Of a stretch of DNA of 9,057 nt, positions 1 through 6,687 are shown piece by piece. The stretch lies in the NCBI GenBank assembly GCA_018830365.1, contig JAHJSK010000040.1:1-9057 (forward strand), given 5' to 3'. A program made the position numbers and the translations under genes. The stretch is from Patescibacteria group bacterium (GTDB lineage Bacteria > Patescibacteriota > Minisyncoccia > Minisyncoccales > CG1-02-41-26). Below the pieces are notes generated by a model. That model was given only the letters and a program-made list of their open reading frames with translations. It searched no databases and was not told the origin of the DNA. The number at the start of each line of letters is the position of its first letter. Positions within the stretch are counted from its first letter, which is position 1.

Positions 1-84
1 TGAATATTTTTTATTTAATAAAATTGCTATTTCATCACGTTCGCTTTTTAAAAGATGCGAGAACTTTTTTGTTTTATTTTTCAT
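1..84 (-). CDS. IS30-family transposase, N-terminal fragment cut by the window edge
   Basis: Read on the minus strand from the ATG at 84-82, 28 codons stay open to the window edge. The peptide contains KSERDEIAILLNKKYS, which matches the N-terminal helix-turn-helix of IS30-family transposases (typically L-x-x-E-E-R-x-x-I-x-x-L-L-x-x-G-Y-S-x-R-x-I-A). That domain binds the element's terminal repeats; the catalytic DDE domain would lie beyond position 1. A likely extended -10 box (99-91) ends only six bases before the start codon, so the message may be leaderless. The family call rests on one short motif, but the motif, its distance from the start and the neighbouring element end agree. Whether the rest of the gene is intact cannot be seen. 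Confidence 0.72.
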   Translation of the reverse strand, partial: MKNKTKKFSHLLKSERDEIAILLNKKYS

Positions 85-90
85 TTTTCT

Positions 91-99
91 ATCTTAACA
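91..99 (-). promoter_or_regulatory. extended -10 promoter of the IS30 transposase
   Basis: On the minus strand this reads TGTTAAGAT, an extended -10 element (TG, one base, then TAAGAT). No good -35 box is present at 16-18 bp, which extended -10 promoters can do without. Six bases separate the hexamer from the ATG, placing the expected transcription start at or beside the start codon. The same TGTTAAnAT form recurs at 3747-3755 and 8899-8907. Confidence 0.45.
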
Positions 100-127
100 C
101 TGTTCGGATTCAAATGCGACAGTAGGA

Positions 128-1513
128 ATGAATGATGGAAAGGATTATGATTTATCTAAGCCATTCTTTGAACAATTTAAAAAATTATTAGAAAAAGTTC
201 CTCAGCCAGCTACGACTCGCGATCCAAAAAGCGTAAATAGCGAATATAGTTCTTATGGAATTGAATTAAAAGACCGTTATTATATTTTTGGAGGAATGAA
301 AGCAGAAAATATTTTTTATGGAAACTGGCCTGTTGAAACAAGAGACTCAATAGACGTTTTAGTCGCTTTAAATTCAGAATTCTGCTACGAGGTTGTTAGT
401 ATTACAAATTGCTATAATTGTAAATTTGCCTATTTTTCCAAATATTGTTTGGATAGCGTTTTTATTTATGATTGTCATAATTGTCAAAATTGTTTTGGTT
501 GCGTTAATTTAAGAAATAAACAATATTGTTTTTTTAACGAGCCTTTGACAAAAGAAAAATATGAGAAAAAAATAAAAAGTATTAATTTGGGCAATAGAGA
601 AATTCTTTTTGAATATCAAAAAGAATTTTTTAAACTTATTGAAATTTCACTGAAAAGAAATGTTTTTAATAAAAATACTCTAAATTCCATTGGCACGCTC
701 TTAGAAAATTGCAAAAATTGTTTTCATTGTTTCTGGGCTAAAGATAGTGAAAATGTTCGTTTTTCTAATCTCTCCATAAACACAAAGGACTGCATGGATA
801 TACAGGGCGTTAACTCTAATAATTGTTATTTTAGCATTGTGATTATGGGAAGTCATATTTATTTCAGCGCAAATACTCGCGACCAATCTTTAGAAGTTGA
901 ATATTCAATAAATTGTCGAAATTGTTCTTATTGTTTTGGCTGTATCGGATTAAATAAAAAACAATTTTGTATTTTAAATAAACAATACTCAAAAGAGGAA
1001 TATTATGAATTATTAGATAAAATTAAAACCAAAATGCTTAAAGATGAAGAATATGGCGAATTTTTTCCTCTTTCTTTTAGTCCTTTTGCTTATAATAGTT
1101 CAATGGCTCAAATTTCTTTTCCTTTAACAGAAGAAAAAGCTAAGGAAAAAGGATTAAATTGGGTTGAGCCGCCTTTTCCTAAATTTAGTGGAAAAATTTT
1201 AAAATCTTCAGAAGTTCCAAAAGATATCAAAGATGTTTCAGATGAAATTTTGAATTGCATTATTCTTTGTGAAAAAACAGGAAAACCTTTTAGAATTATT
1301 AAATCAGAATTAGAATTTTATAGAAAAAAAAATTTACCAATTCCTATTATTTGTCCAGCTGAAAGATTACTACAACGTTTTAGTTGGGTTGGATTTTTAA
1401 ATTTTGAAGAAACTTTTTGCAGTAAATGCAAAACAAAAATCCCAGTTAATTATAGGGGAAATTTTAAAAAAAATATTTATTGCGAAGCGTGCTACCTTAG
1501 GGAAGTAGCGTAA
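128..1513 (+). CDS. Cys-rich zinc-ribbon protein, apparently N-terminally truncated by the IS element
   Basis: The 461-residue product belongs to a Cys-rich family common in Patescibacteria, often carrying the uninformative label 'CaiB/BaiF family'; its function is unknown. Full-length members, as I recall them, begin with about 90-100 residues containing CxxC zinc-binding pairs and then reach a WDPMxxGxDYDFSKPFFEQF segment. This protein starts at exactly that methionine (GKDYDLSKPFFEQF at residues 4-17), so the N-terminal domain is missing. Two Cys blocks have identical spacing: C116, C119, C122, C125, C134 and C263, C266, C269, C272, C281, offset by 147 residues, with a related block at C195, C198, C201. 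The C-terminal ribbon is C431-x2-C434-x17-C452-x2-C455. There is no signal peptide or membrane segment. In frame, the ORF extends upstream only to a TAA at 95-97, inside the element, with no other start codon. It may be an expressed remnant or a decaying pseudogene. Confidence 0.75.
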   Translation: MNDGKDYDLSKPFFEQFKKLLEKVPQPATTRDPKSVNSEYSSYGIELKDRYYIFGGMKAENIFYGNWPVETRDSIDVLVALNSEFCYEVVSITNCYNCKFAYFSKYCLDSVFIYDCHNCQNCFGCVNLRNKQYCFFNEPLTKEKYEKKIKSINLGNREILFEYQKEFFKLIEISLKRNVFNKNTLNSIGTLLENCKNCFHCFWAKDSENVRFSNLSINTKDCMDIQGVNSNNCYFSIVIMGSHIYFSANTRDQSLEVEYSINCRNCSYCFGCIGLNKKQFCILNKQYSKEEYYELLDKIKTKMLKDEEYGEFFPLSFSPFAYNSSMAQISFPLTEEKAKEKGLNWVEPPFPKFSGKILKSSEVPKDIKDVSDEILNCIILCEKTGKPFRIIKSELEFYRKKNLPIPIICPAERLLQRFSWVGFLNFEETFCSKCKTKIPVNYRGNFKKNIYCEACYLREVA

Positions 1514-1517
1514 GATT

Positions 1518-1546
1518 TTGACATTTTAGTTTTAATTGAATAAAAT
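1518..1546 (+). promoter_or_regulatory. consensus sigma-70-type promoter of the toxin-antitoxin pair
   Basis: TTGACA (1518-1523), a 17-bp spacer and TAAAAT (1541-1546) make the best promoter in the window. Seven bases separate the -10 box from the ATG at 1554, so the expected +1 falls at or next to the start codon and the transcript would be leaderless. ATTTTA (1523-1528) and TAAAAT (1541-1546) form an inverted repeat across the spacer that could serve as an autoregulatory operator; this last point is inference from AT-rich sequence. Confidence 0.68.
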
Positions 1547-1553
1547 AGAGCAT

Positions 1554-1733
1554 ATGAACAAAACAACTGTGCAGGAAAAAATTTTTAGATTGCAAGGAGA
1601 ATTAGAATTTATCAAACAGGCTTTTAGAGAAAAACCGGATTTTGATGTTGATGAAAAAATTTGGAAAGAAATTAAACCAACAGCAAAAAAGATAAGAAAA
1701 AAACTATATCAAAGCCGTTATGGTAAAAAATAG
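1554..1733 (+). CDS. small basic protein upstream of a PIN toxin, putative antitoxin
   Basis: I do not recognise the family of this 59-residue protein. It is lysine-rich, probably mostly helical (residues 5-25 and 36-56), and has no visible ribbon-helix-helix or AbrB-type signature. Its role as antitoxin is inferred from size, position and the 14-bp overlap of its end with the PIN gene, an arrangement typical of translationally coupled toxin-antitoxin pairs. The start is chosen at ATG 1554 rather than the in-frame TTG at 1536 (which would give 65 residues), because the -10 box at 1541-1546 lies between them and the expected transcription start is at 1552-1554. If right, the mRNA has no leader. 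It could also be an unrelated small protein. Confidence 0.68.
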   Translation: MNKTTVQEKIFRLQGELEFIKQAFREKPDFDVDEKIWKEIKPTAKKIRKKLYQSRYGKK

Positions 1734-2169
1734 AGTATTTTTAGATAGTAGCGTTATAATCTCCGCCCTTCTTTCTTCGGAGGGCGGTTCTTTTCATATT
1801 CTTTATTACTTTAAAAATGTATTTGAATTTCAAATTAACGAATATGTTTTCGATGAAGTCCTAAATGTTTTAGATGAAAAGTTTTCAGATAACCCGCAAT
1901 TAAAGAATAAATTTTTCACATTGATTGGCTTAATGTCTGTTAGGGTTTTACCTGATGTTTCAAAGAGCGAGGTCAAATTTTTAGAAAAATTTTTATCAAA
2001 AGAAGACGCTCCAATTTTGGCTGCTGCTTTAAAATACAGTTCTTATCTTCTCACTTTAGATAATGATTTTTTGACTGATTTAGTTTTAAAGTTTGCATCC
2101 AATAAAAACTTATCTATTCTCAAACCAAAAGAATTTATTCAGATTTTTAGAAATTTAAAGTCAAGATAA
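1720..2169 (+). CDS. PIN-domain ribonuclease, putative toxin of a toxin-antitoxin pair
   Basis: This 149-residue protein is a single PIN domain of the 'putative toxin component, PIN family' type (COG1569-like), close to the family's usual length. PIN toxins are Mg2+-dependent endoribonucleases that cut RNA, often tRNA or rRNA, and are held inactive by the partner protein. The acidic residues expected for metal binding are all visible: D9 in FLDSSVIISALL, E46 in FDEVL, D96 in KEDAPILAAAL, and D114/D116 in LLTLDNDF. The catalytic centre therefore looks intact. Its start codon lies inside the upstream small gene (overlap 1720-1733), with no Shine-Dalgarno sequence, so translation is probably coupled. 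A GC-rich hairpin followed by a T-rich stretch lies within codons 15-25. The target cannot be inferred. Confidence 0.85.
   Translation: MVKNRVFLDSSVIISALLSSEGGSFHILYYFKNVFEFQINEYVFDEVLNVLDEKFSDNPQLKNKFFTLIGLMSVRVLPDVSKSEVKFLEKFLSKEDAPILAAALKYSSYLLTLDNDFLTDLVLKFASNKNLSILKPKEFIQIFRNLKSR
1763..1794 (+). terminator. terminator-like hairpin inside the PIN toxin gene
   Basis: CCGCCCT (1763-1769) pairs perfectly with AGGGCGG (1781-1787). A G-U pair (1770/1780) and a C-G pair (1771/1779) can extend the stem to 9 bp with a 7-nt loop. TTCTTTT follows directly at 1788-1794. This has the shape of an intrinsic terminator about 45 bases into the toxin gene. It is conspicuous in AT-rich sequence, but coding constraint may explain it. 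Confidence 0.35.
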
Positions 2170-2226
2170 TTATGATTACTAAAATAAAACAATACTAAAA
2201 TTGTCAGCGAAATATTATTTTTAATT

Positions 2227-3678
2227 ATGTCTGAATTTAAAATTCGTAAATTTAAATTAGCTTCGCCTCCCATGGAATTGCCTGTCTATGGCAAAGTAAA
2301 TTCCAAGGATTGTTCTTTTTTTGGCCGAACTAATTACGAAGCGGCTTTTGAAGAAAAAAAATTTATTTTTGGCATTAAAAGAGCTGACAGACGGCGACAT
2401 ATTTATGTGATCGGGAAAAGCGGCACAGGGAAGAGCAAGCTTTTGGAGCTTTTAATTCGCCAAGACATTGCCCATGGTTACGGAGTTTGTTTGATAGACC
2501 CTCATGGCGATTTAATTGAAAATATTCTGGACTTTATTCCCGAGAATAGAGTAGATGATGTGGTGTTGATTGACCCTTCAGACATAAATTGGCCAGTGTC
2601 TTTTAATCCTTTAAAAAATGTCAGCATAGAGTTGAAACATCAGGTTGCTCAGGAATTAATTGAGGTTTTAAAAAAGCAATTTGGCGCTAATTGGACGCCG
2701 CGACTGGAGCATGTTTTTCGTTTTACTTGTTTAGCTCTTTTAGATTATCCTCGCGCCACGATGCGAGGAATGATTTTAATGCTTACAGACAGAAATTATC
2801 GTCAAAAAGTTGTTAATTATATTGAGGATGATATGGTCAAGAGATTTTGGGCAATTGAATTTTCTGATTGGTCGGCAAAATTTGACAGCGAAGCCATTAT
2901 TCCTTTGGTGAACAAACTGGGACAATTTCTCTCCAATCCTTTGTTGCGAAATATTTTTGGCCAAGAAGAAAACAAGATTGATCTCGTTGAAATTATGAAT
3001 AGCCAAAAAATTCTTTTAATTAATTTAGCCAAAGGAAAATTGGGCGAAGAAAATTCCAGTTTTTTTGGCTCAATGTTTGTTACCAAGATTTATCAAACAG
3101 GAATGGCAAGAGCAACAATAAAAGAAGAGGAAAGAAAAGATTTTTATCTTTATGTGGACGAGTTTCATAATTTAATCACCACTACTTTTGAAAATTTACT
3201 TACTGAATCAAGAAAATACGGGCTTTGTGTAACAGTGGCTCATCAATACATGGCTCAACTCCTTCCCGAGGTTTCGGCCACGGTTTTGGGGAATATCGGG
3301 ACAATAATTGTTTTTCGGATAAGCGGCGACGATGCGGTTAAACTAACATCTGAAATGGCTCCTATTTTTAGAGCCGAAGATATGATTAATTTGGGAACCA
3401 GAGAATTTTTTATTAAAATGGCAATAGAAGGAGAGGTTTTTGACCCTTTTTCCGCTGAAACATTAGCGATATTGCCGGCAACCCAGTCCTCTTATAGAAA
3501 AGAAATAATTGAGCAAAGCCGGAGAAAATACAGTTTATCCTTGGCAGAAGTTAAACAAGCGGAAGAGAAAGCAAAAGAAACAGAAATGAGAGAGGCGAAT
3601 AGAACTGAGCAAGAGAAGCAAATTGAACAGGAAGCAAAAGGAGAAGCAAGAGAAGACCCCGCTGCGCCTTTGTTGTAA
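2227..3678 (+). CDS. type IV secretion-type DNA-translocating ATPase (TraG/TrwB/HerA-like), first of a tandem pair
   Basis: The 483-residue protein is a P-loop ATPase related to type IV coupling proteins (VirD4/TraG/TrwB) and HerA/FtsK-like DNA pumps. Walker A is GKSGTGKS (residues 63-70), followed by IDPHGD (90-95), a Walker B strand ending in acidic residues (FYLYVDE, 306-312) and an AHQY motif around 338-341. No transmembrane segment precedes the P-loop, unlike VirD4 and TraG, so it should be soluble unless a partner anchors it. Residues from about 435 to the end are rich in Lys and Glu and probably coiled-coil. It resembles the next gene's product along the whole ATPase core. The start is the only ATG after an upstream in-frame stop at 2173-2175. 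It probably moves or processes DNA, but no relaxase, VirB4 or pilus gene is present here to define a system. Confidence 0.82.
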   Translation: MSEFKIRKFKLASPPMELPVYGKVNSKDCSFFGRTNYEAAFEEKKFIFGIKRADRRRHIYVIGKSGTGKSKLLELLIRQDIAHGYGVCLIDPHGDLIENILDFIPENRVDDVVLIDPSDINWPVSFNPLKNVSIELKHQVAQELIEVLKKQFGANWTPRLEHVFRFTCLALLDYPRATMRGMILMLTDRNYRQKVVNYIEDDMVKRFWAIEFSDWSAKFDSEAIIPLVNKLGQFLSNPLLRNIFGQEENKIDLVEIMNSQKILLINLAKGKLGEENSSFFGSMFVTKIYQTGMARATIKEEERKDFYLYVDEFHNLITTTFENLLTESRKYGLCVTVAHQYMAQLLPEVSATVLGNIGTIIVFRISGDDAVKLTSEMAPIFRAEDMINLGTREFFIKMAIEGEVFDPFSAETLAILPATQSSYRKEIIEQSRRKYSLSLAEVKQAEEKAKETEMREANRTEQEKQIEQEAKGEAREDPAAPLL

Positions 3679-3746
3679 AAACAAAAAATGTTGTTGGGAT
3701 AAAAAAATTGTGTAAAGAAATTGTAAAATTTTTTAAAAAAAGGTAT

Positions 3747-3755
3747 TGTTAAAAT
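3747..3755 (+). promoter_or_regulatory. extended -10 promoter of the second ATPase gene
   Basis: TGTTAAAAT combines the TG extension with a TAAAAT hexamer (3750-3755). No convincing -35 box is seen. The predicted start at about 3762 would leave a leader of about 18 nt before ATG 3780. The identical nine-base motif occurs at 8899-8907 ahead of another gene. Confidence 0.4.
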
Positions 3756-3779
3756 ATATGGGGACATCGATCTAATTAT

Positions 3780-5750
3780 ATGAGCTATATGAGCAATAAA
3801 GATACAAATTTTTTTGCTGAAACTAATTTCCGAAATAAAAAACAAAAATTCGGGATCAAGCGAGGCGATCGGCGCCAACATATGTATGTTATTGGAAAAA
3901 CAGGCGTGGGCAAGACTGTTTTGTTAAAAAATATGGCTTTGCAGGATATTGAAAATGGCGAAGGCGTGGCCATTATTGACCCTCACGGCGAATTTGTTGA
4001 AGAGGTATTGGACAAAATACCTTCTTACAGAATGAATGATGTTGTTTATTTTAATCCCGCTGACACAGAATATCCCATTAGTTTTAATATCTTGGATGTT
4101 CCTGACCTAAAATATAAACACTTGGTCGCTTCTGGCTTAATGGGCATTTTTACTAAAATTTGGGCTAATGTCTGGTCTCCAAGAATGGAATATATTCTTG
4201 ATAATTGCATTTTAGCTCTTTTAGACACTCCTGGAACAACGCTTTTGGGAATTTTAAGAATTTTAGCTGACAACGAGTATCGGCAAAAAATTATTAACAA
4301 TGTCCAAGACCCTGTGGTTAAGTCCTTTTGGCTTAATGAATACGCTAATTGGCCTGCTCAATATAAAAACGAAGCCATTGCTCCTATTCAAAATAAGGTT
4401 GGCCAGTTTCTTAATGTTTCTTTGGTCCGCAATATCGTTGGCCAGCCAAAAAGCACTATTAATGTTTCCGAAATAATGGATAGCCAGAAAATTCTTTTAG
4501 TAAATGTTTCCAAAGGAAAAGTGGGAGAAGATAATTCAGCTCTTTTGGGAGCGATGATAATTACCAAGATTCAATTAGCAGCTATGGAGCGGGTAAGAAT
4601 AGCCGAAGAAAAAAGAAAAGATTTTTATTTATATGTTGACGAGTTTCAAAATTTTGTTACCGAGTCCTTTGCTAATATTCTTTCCGAGGCCAGAAAATAC
4701 CGGTTAAATCTTATTGTCGCGCATCAATATATTGGCCAATTAATAACCACTGAATCCACAGAAAAAGTAAGGGATGCTGTTTTTGGCAATGCAGGCACTT
4801 TGATAATTTTTAGAGTGGGCGCGACTGACGCTGAATTTTTGGAAAGAGAATTTGCTCCAACATTTATAATACAGGACTTAGTTAATTTGCCTAATTATAA
4901 TATTTATTTAAAAATGATGATTGAAGGCATTACTTCCCAGCCTTTTTCCGCGGCAACTCTTCCCGCAATGATTATTGGAGACGGAAAAAACAATCGGGAA
5001 AAAATAATTTATCTTTCCAGAGAAAAATATGCAAGACCCAAAAAAGAAGTGGAAGAAAGAATCACTAATTGGGCAAAAGGATTAGAGGCCGGAATTTTAG
5101 CATCGCCTCGGCAATCTCCTTCTGGGCTATATGACGCTAATTGTTCTTTATGCAAAAAACCAACAAAAGTAGTTTTTCCTCCTGATGGCAAAAGGCCTGT
5201 TTATTGTAAACCCTGCTTGAAAAAAGTAGAGGAGCAAGAAAAAATGGCGGGCGCATTGCCCGGCGCGGAAAAACAAAAAAAAATACCTGACGCAGAGGAG
5301 CAAAAAAAAATGCCTTTTTCCTCTCCTGTTTTTCCAAAAAAAACAGAAGATTTTAACGAGTTGGAAAAATTAGGCATTGAATTTAGCTCTCCTGACGCTG
5401 TTATTCCCGCAAAAAGAAATGAAATTTATCCAACAGAAATTGAAAAGAATCCCATTGAAGAGCTTCGTCCTCCATATGGCGGTATTAAACCTTTGCCAAT
5501 CTTAAGCGAGGACACTCATCAATTGAAACCAGAGGGCATTTCTGGCGGCGCAAAAAAAGAAATTCCTTCTGCCCCATCTTTAGAAGAGCTTCTTTCAAGA
5601 GACCCAATTTCTTTTAATCCCAAAAAGGAAGAAAAAAACAAGCAAGGGAGCGATAAAAAAGACGATGATGATGGCGACAAGGAAGAATTAAAGCAGGCAT
5701 TAAGACAAGCGTTAATTGAAGAAAAGAAAAAAGACCAAATCGGATTTTAG
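3780..5750 (+). CDS. type IV secretion-type ATPase with C-terminal zinc ribbon, second of a tandem pair
   Basis: This 656-residue protein shares its ATPase core with the preceding gene: Walker A GKTGVGKT (39-46), IDPHGE, a Walker B strand FYLYVDE (282-288) and HQY (315-317). It has no N-terminal membrane segment. After the core it differs sharply. A zinc ribbon is formed by C455-x2-C458-x17-C476-x2-C479, with the RPVYCKPC type of second knuckle seen in many small Patescibacteria proteins. A long tail (about 490-656) follows, rich in Pro, Lys and Glu and ending in a DDDDGD-containing acidic/basic stretch, probably disordered. The ribbon may bind DNA, RNA or a protein partner. The start could be ATG 3780 or the in-frame ATG at 3789; neither has a Shine-Dalgarno sequence. 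The two neighbours probably arose by tandem duplication and may form a mixed hexamer, which is inference. Confidence 0.82.
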   Translation: MSYMSNKDTNFFAETNFRNKKQKFGIKRGDRRQHMYVIGKTGVGKTVLLKNMALQDIENGEGVAIIDPHGEFVEEVLDKIPSYRMNDVVYFNPADTEYPISFNILDVPDLKYKHLVASGLMGIFTKIWANVWSPRMEYILDNCILALLDTPGTTLLGILRILADNEYRQKIINNVQDPVVKSFWLNEYANWPAQYKNEAIAPIQNKVGQFLNVSLVRNIVGQPKSTINVSEIMDSQKILLVNVSKGKVGEDNSALLGAMIITKIQLAAMERVRIAEEKRKDFYLYVDEFQNFVTESFANILSEARKYRLNLIVAHQYIGQLITTESTEKVRDAVFGNAGTLIIFRVGATDAEFLEREFAPTFIIQDLVNLPNYNIYLKMMIEGITSQPFSAATLPAMIIGDGKNNREKIIYLSREKYARPKKEVEERITNWAKGLEAGILASPRQSPSGLYDANCSLCKKPTKVVFPPDGKRPVYCKPCLKKVEEQEKMAGALPGAEKQKKIPDAEEQKKMPFSSPVFPKKTEDFNELEKLGIEFSSPDAVIPAKRNEIYPTEIEKNPIEELRPPYGGIKPLPILSEDTHQLKPEGISGGAKKEIPSAPSLEELLSRDPISFNPKKEEKNKQGSDKKDDDDGDKEELKQALRQALIEEKKKDQIGF

Positions 5751-5776
5751 GTAAAAAAATAAATTGATTTTATATT

Positions 5777-6676
5777 ATGTCAAAAAATATCAGTTATTTA
5801 TTTGTTTTACTTGCTGCGCTGTTATGGGGGTCAATCGCCGCTATAGGTAAGCTGTTGTTGGCTGATTTAGATAATTTTCAAATTTTGTTTTTTACCATTT
5901 TTTTTGCATTTATTAGCCTATTTTTTATTGTGTTTTTTCAAAAAAAAATATCAATTATTAAAAGCTACACAAAAAGGGATTATCTAACTTTTGCATGGAT
6001 GGGCTTTTTGGGCATCTTTTTTTACCCTTTCTTTTTTTACAGCGCATTGCAATTACTTTCGGCCCAAGAGGCGTTTATTATAAATTATTTATGGCCGATA
6101 ATGGTTGTGGTATTTACTGTTTTGATTTTAAAAGAAAAAATGACTTTAAAAAAAATTGTGGGAATAATTTGCTCATTTGTAGGCGTAATAATCGTCATCA
6201 CAAAGGGTGATTTTTCGAGTTTGCAATTTGGCAGCACAACAGGAATTTTATTTGCTATTACTGGAGCCATTGCTTATAGTCTATTTTCTGTGTTTGATAA
6301 AAAACAAAATTACGAAAAATTTACCAGCATGATGTTTTATTATCTCTTTTCCTTTTTTTGCGCGCTAATTGCTGTTTTGTTTTTTTCAAAAATACCAATG
6401 ATTTCTACATATCAACTTATTGGCCTGATTTGGCTCGGAGTTTTTGTTAACGGGCTTGCTCTTGCATTCTGGTTTTTTGCGCTTAAATATGGGGACGCAA
6501 TAAAAATGTCAAATATGATTTTTCTCACTCCTTTTATTTCATTGGTTTATGTTCATTTTTTGGTTGGAGAGAAAATCCTTGCATCTTCAGTTATTGGGCT
6601 TATGGTTATAGTGACTGGGATTGTGATACAATCAATAGGAAAGAATTTGCCGTCAAAAAAATTGGAGATCCATTAA
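5777..6676 (+). CDS. EamA-domain drug/metabolite transporter (DMT superfamily)
   Basis: At 299 residues this is the normal length for a ten-helix DMT permease made of two EamA repeats. Hydrophobic segments fall at roughly residues 6-28, 34-54, 70-90, 98-117, 124-142, 152-170, 184-204, 212-234, 243-262 and 267-287. The repeat signature is seen twice: NYLWPIMVVVFTVLILKEK in the first half and LTPFISLVYVHFLVGEK in the second, each followed by a G-rich helix. Relatives export amino acids, nucleotides or toxic metabolites, but the substrate cannot be predicted. The gene starts 27 bp after the second ATPase and ends 11 bp before phosphoglycerate kinase, so it may be co-transcribed with either. No Shine-Dalgarno sequence is seen. 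Confidence 0.88.
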   Translation: MSKNISYLFVLLAALLWGSIAAIGKLLLADLDNFQILFFTIFFAFISLFFIVFFQKKISIIKSYTKRDYLTFAWMGFLGIFFYPFFFYSALQLLSAQEAFIINYLWPIMVVVFTVLILKEKMTLKKIVGIICSFVGVIIVITKGDFSSLQFGSTTGILFAITGAIAYSLFSVFDKKQNYEKFTSMMFYYLFSFFCALIAVLFFSKIPMISTYQLIGLIWLGVFVNGLALAFWFFALKYGDAIKMSNMIFLTPFISLVYVHFLVGEKILASSVIGLMVIVTGIVIQSIGKNLPSKKLEIH

Positions 6677-6687
6677 AAATTAAAACT

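Larger units (their letters stand above)
1..123 (-). mobile_element. one end of an IS30-like insertion sequence (partial)
   Basis: The transposase start lies about 40 bp from what looks like the element tip. Reading inward on the minus strand from about position 123, the end begins ACTGTCGCATTTGAATCC and continues to GAACAGTG; the outer ACTGT and inner ACAGT are inverted copies of each other, as might be expected of a transposase-binding terminal repeat. The outer boundary is placed near 121-125 because downstream sequence from 128 matches a different protein family. The partner terminal repeat and target duplication are outside the window, so the exact boundary is an estimate. Confidence 0.55.

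Noticed and set aside
1536..1553. TTG start extending the antitoxin-like protein to 65 residues
   Set aside because: The -10 box at 1541-1546 lies inside this extension, so the start codon would be upstream of the predicted transcript.
2776..5337. Several minus-strand ORFs of 60-129 codons under the ATPase genes
   Set aside because: All are antisense to strongly conserved ATPase motifs and encode low-complexity, Phe/Ser-rich peptides with no family features.
5995..6210. 71-codon plus-strand ORF inside the transporter gene
   Set aside because: It is an alternative-frame shadow of a membrane protein with clear EamA repeats; no initiation signal and no recognisable domain.
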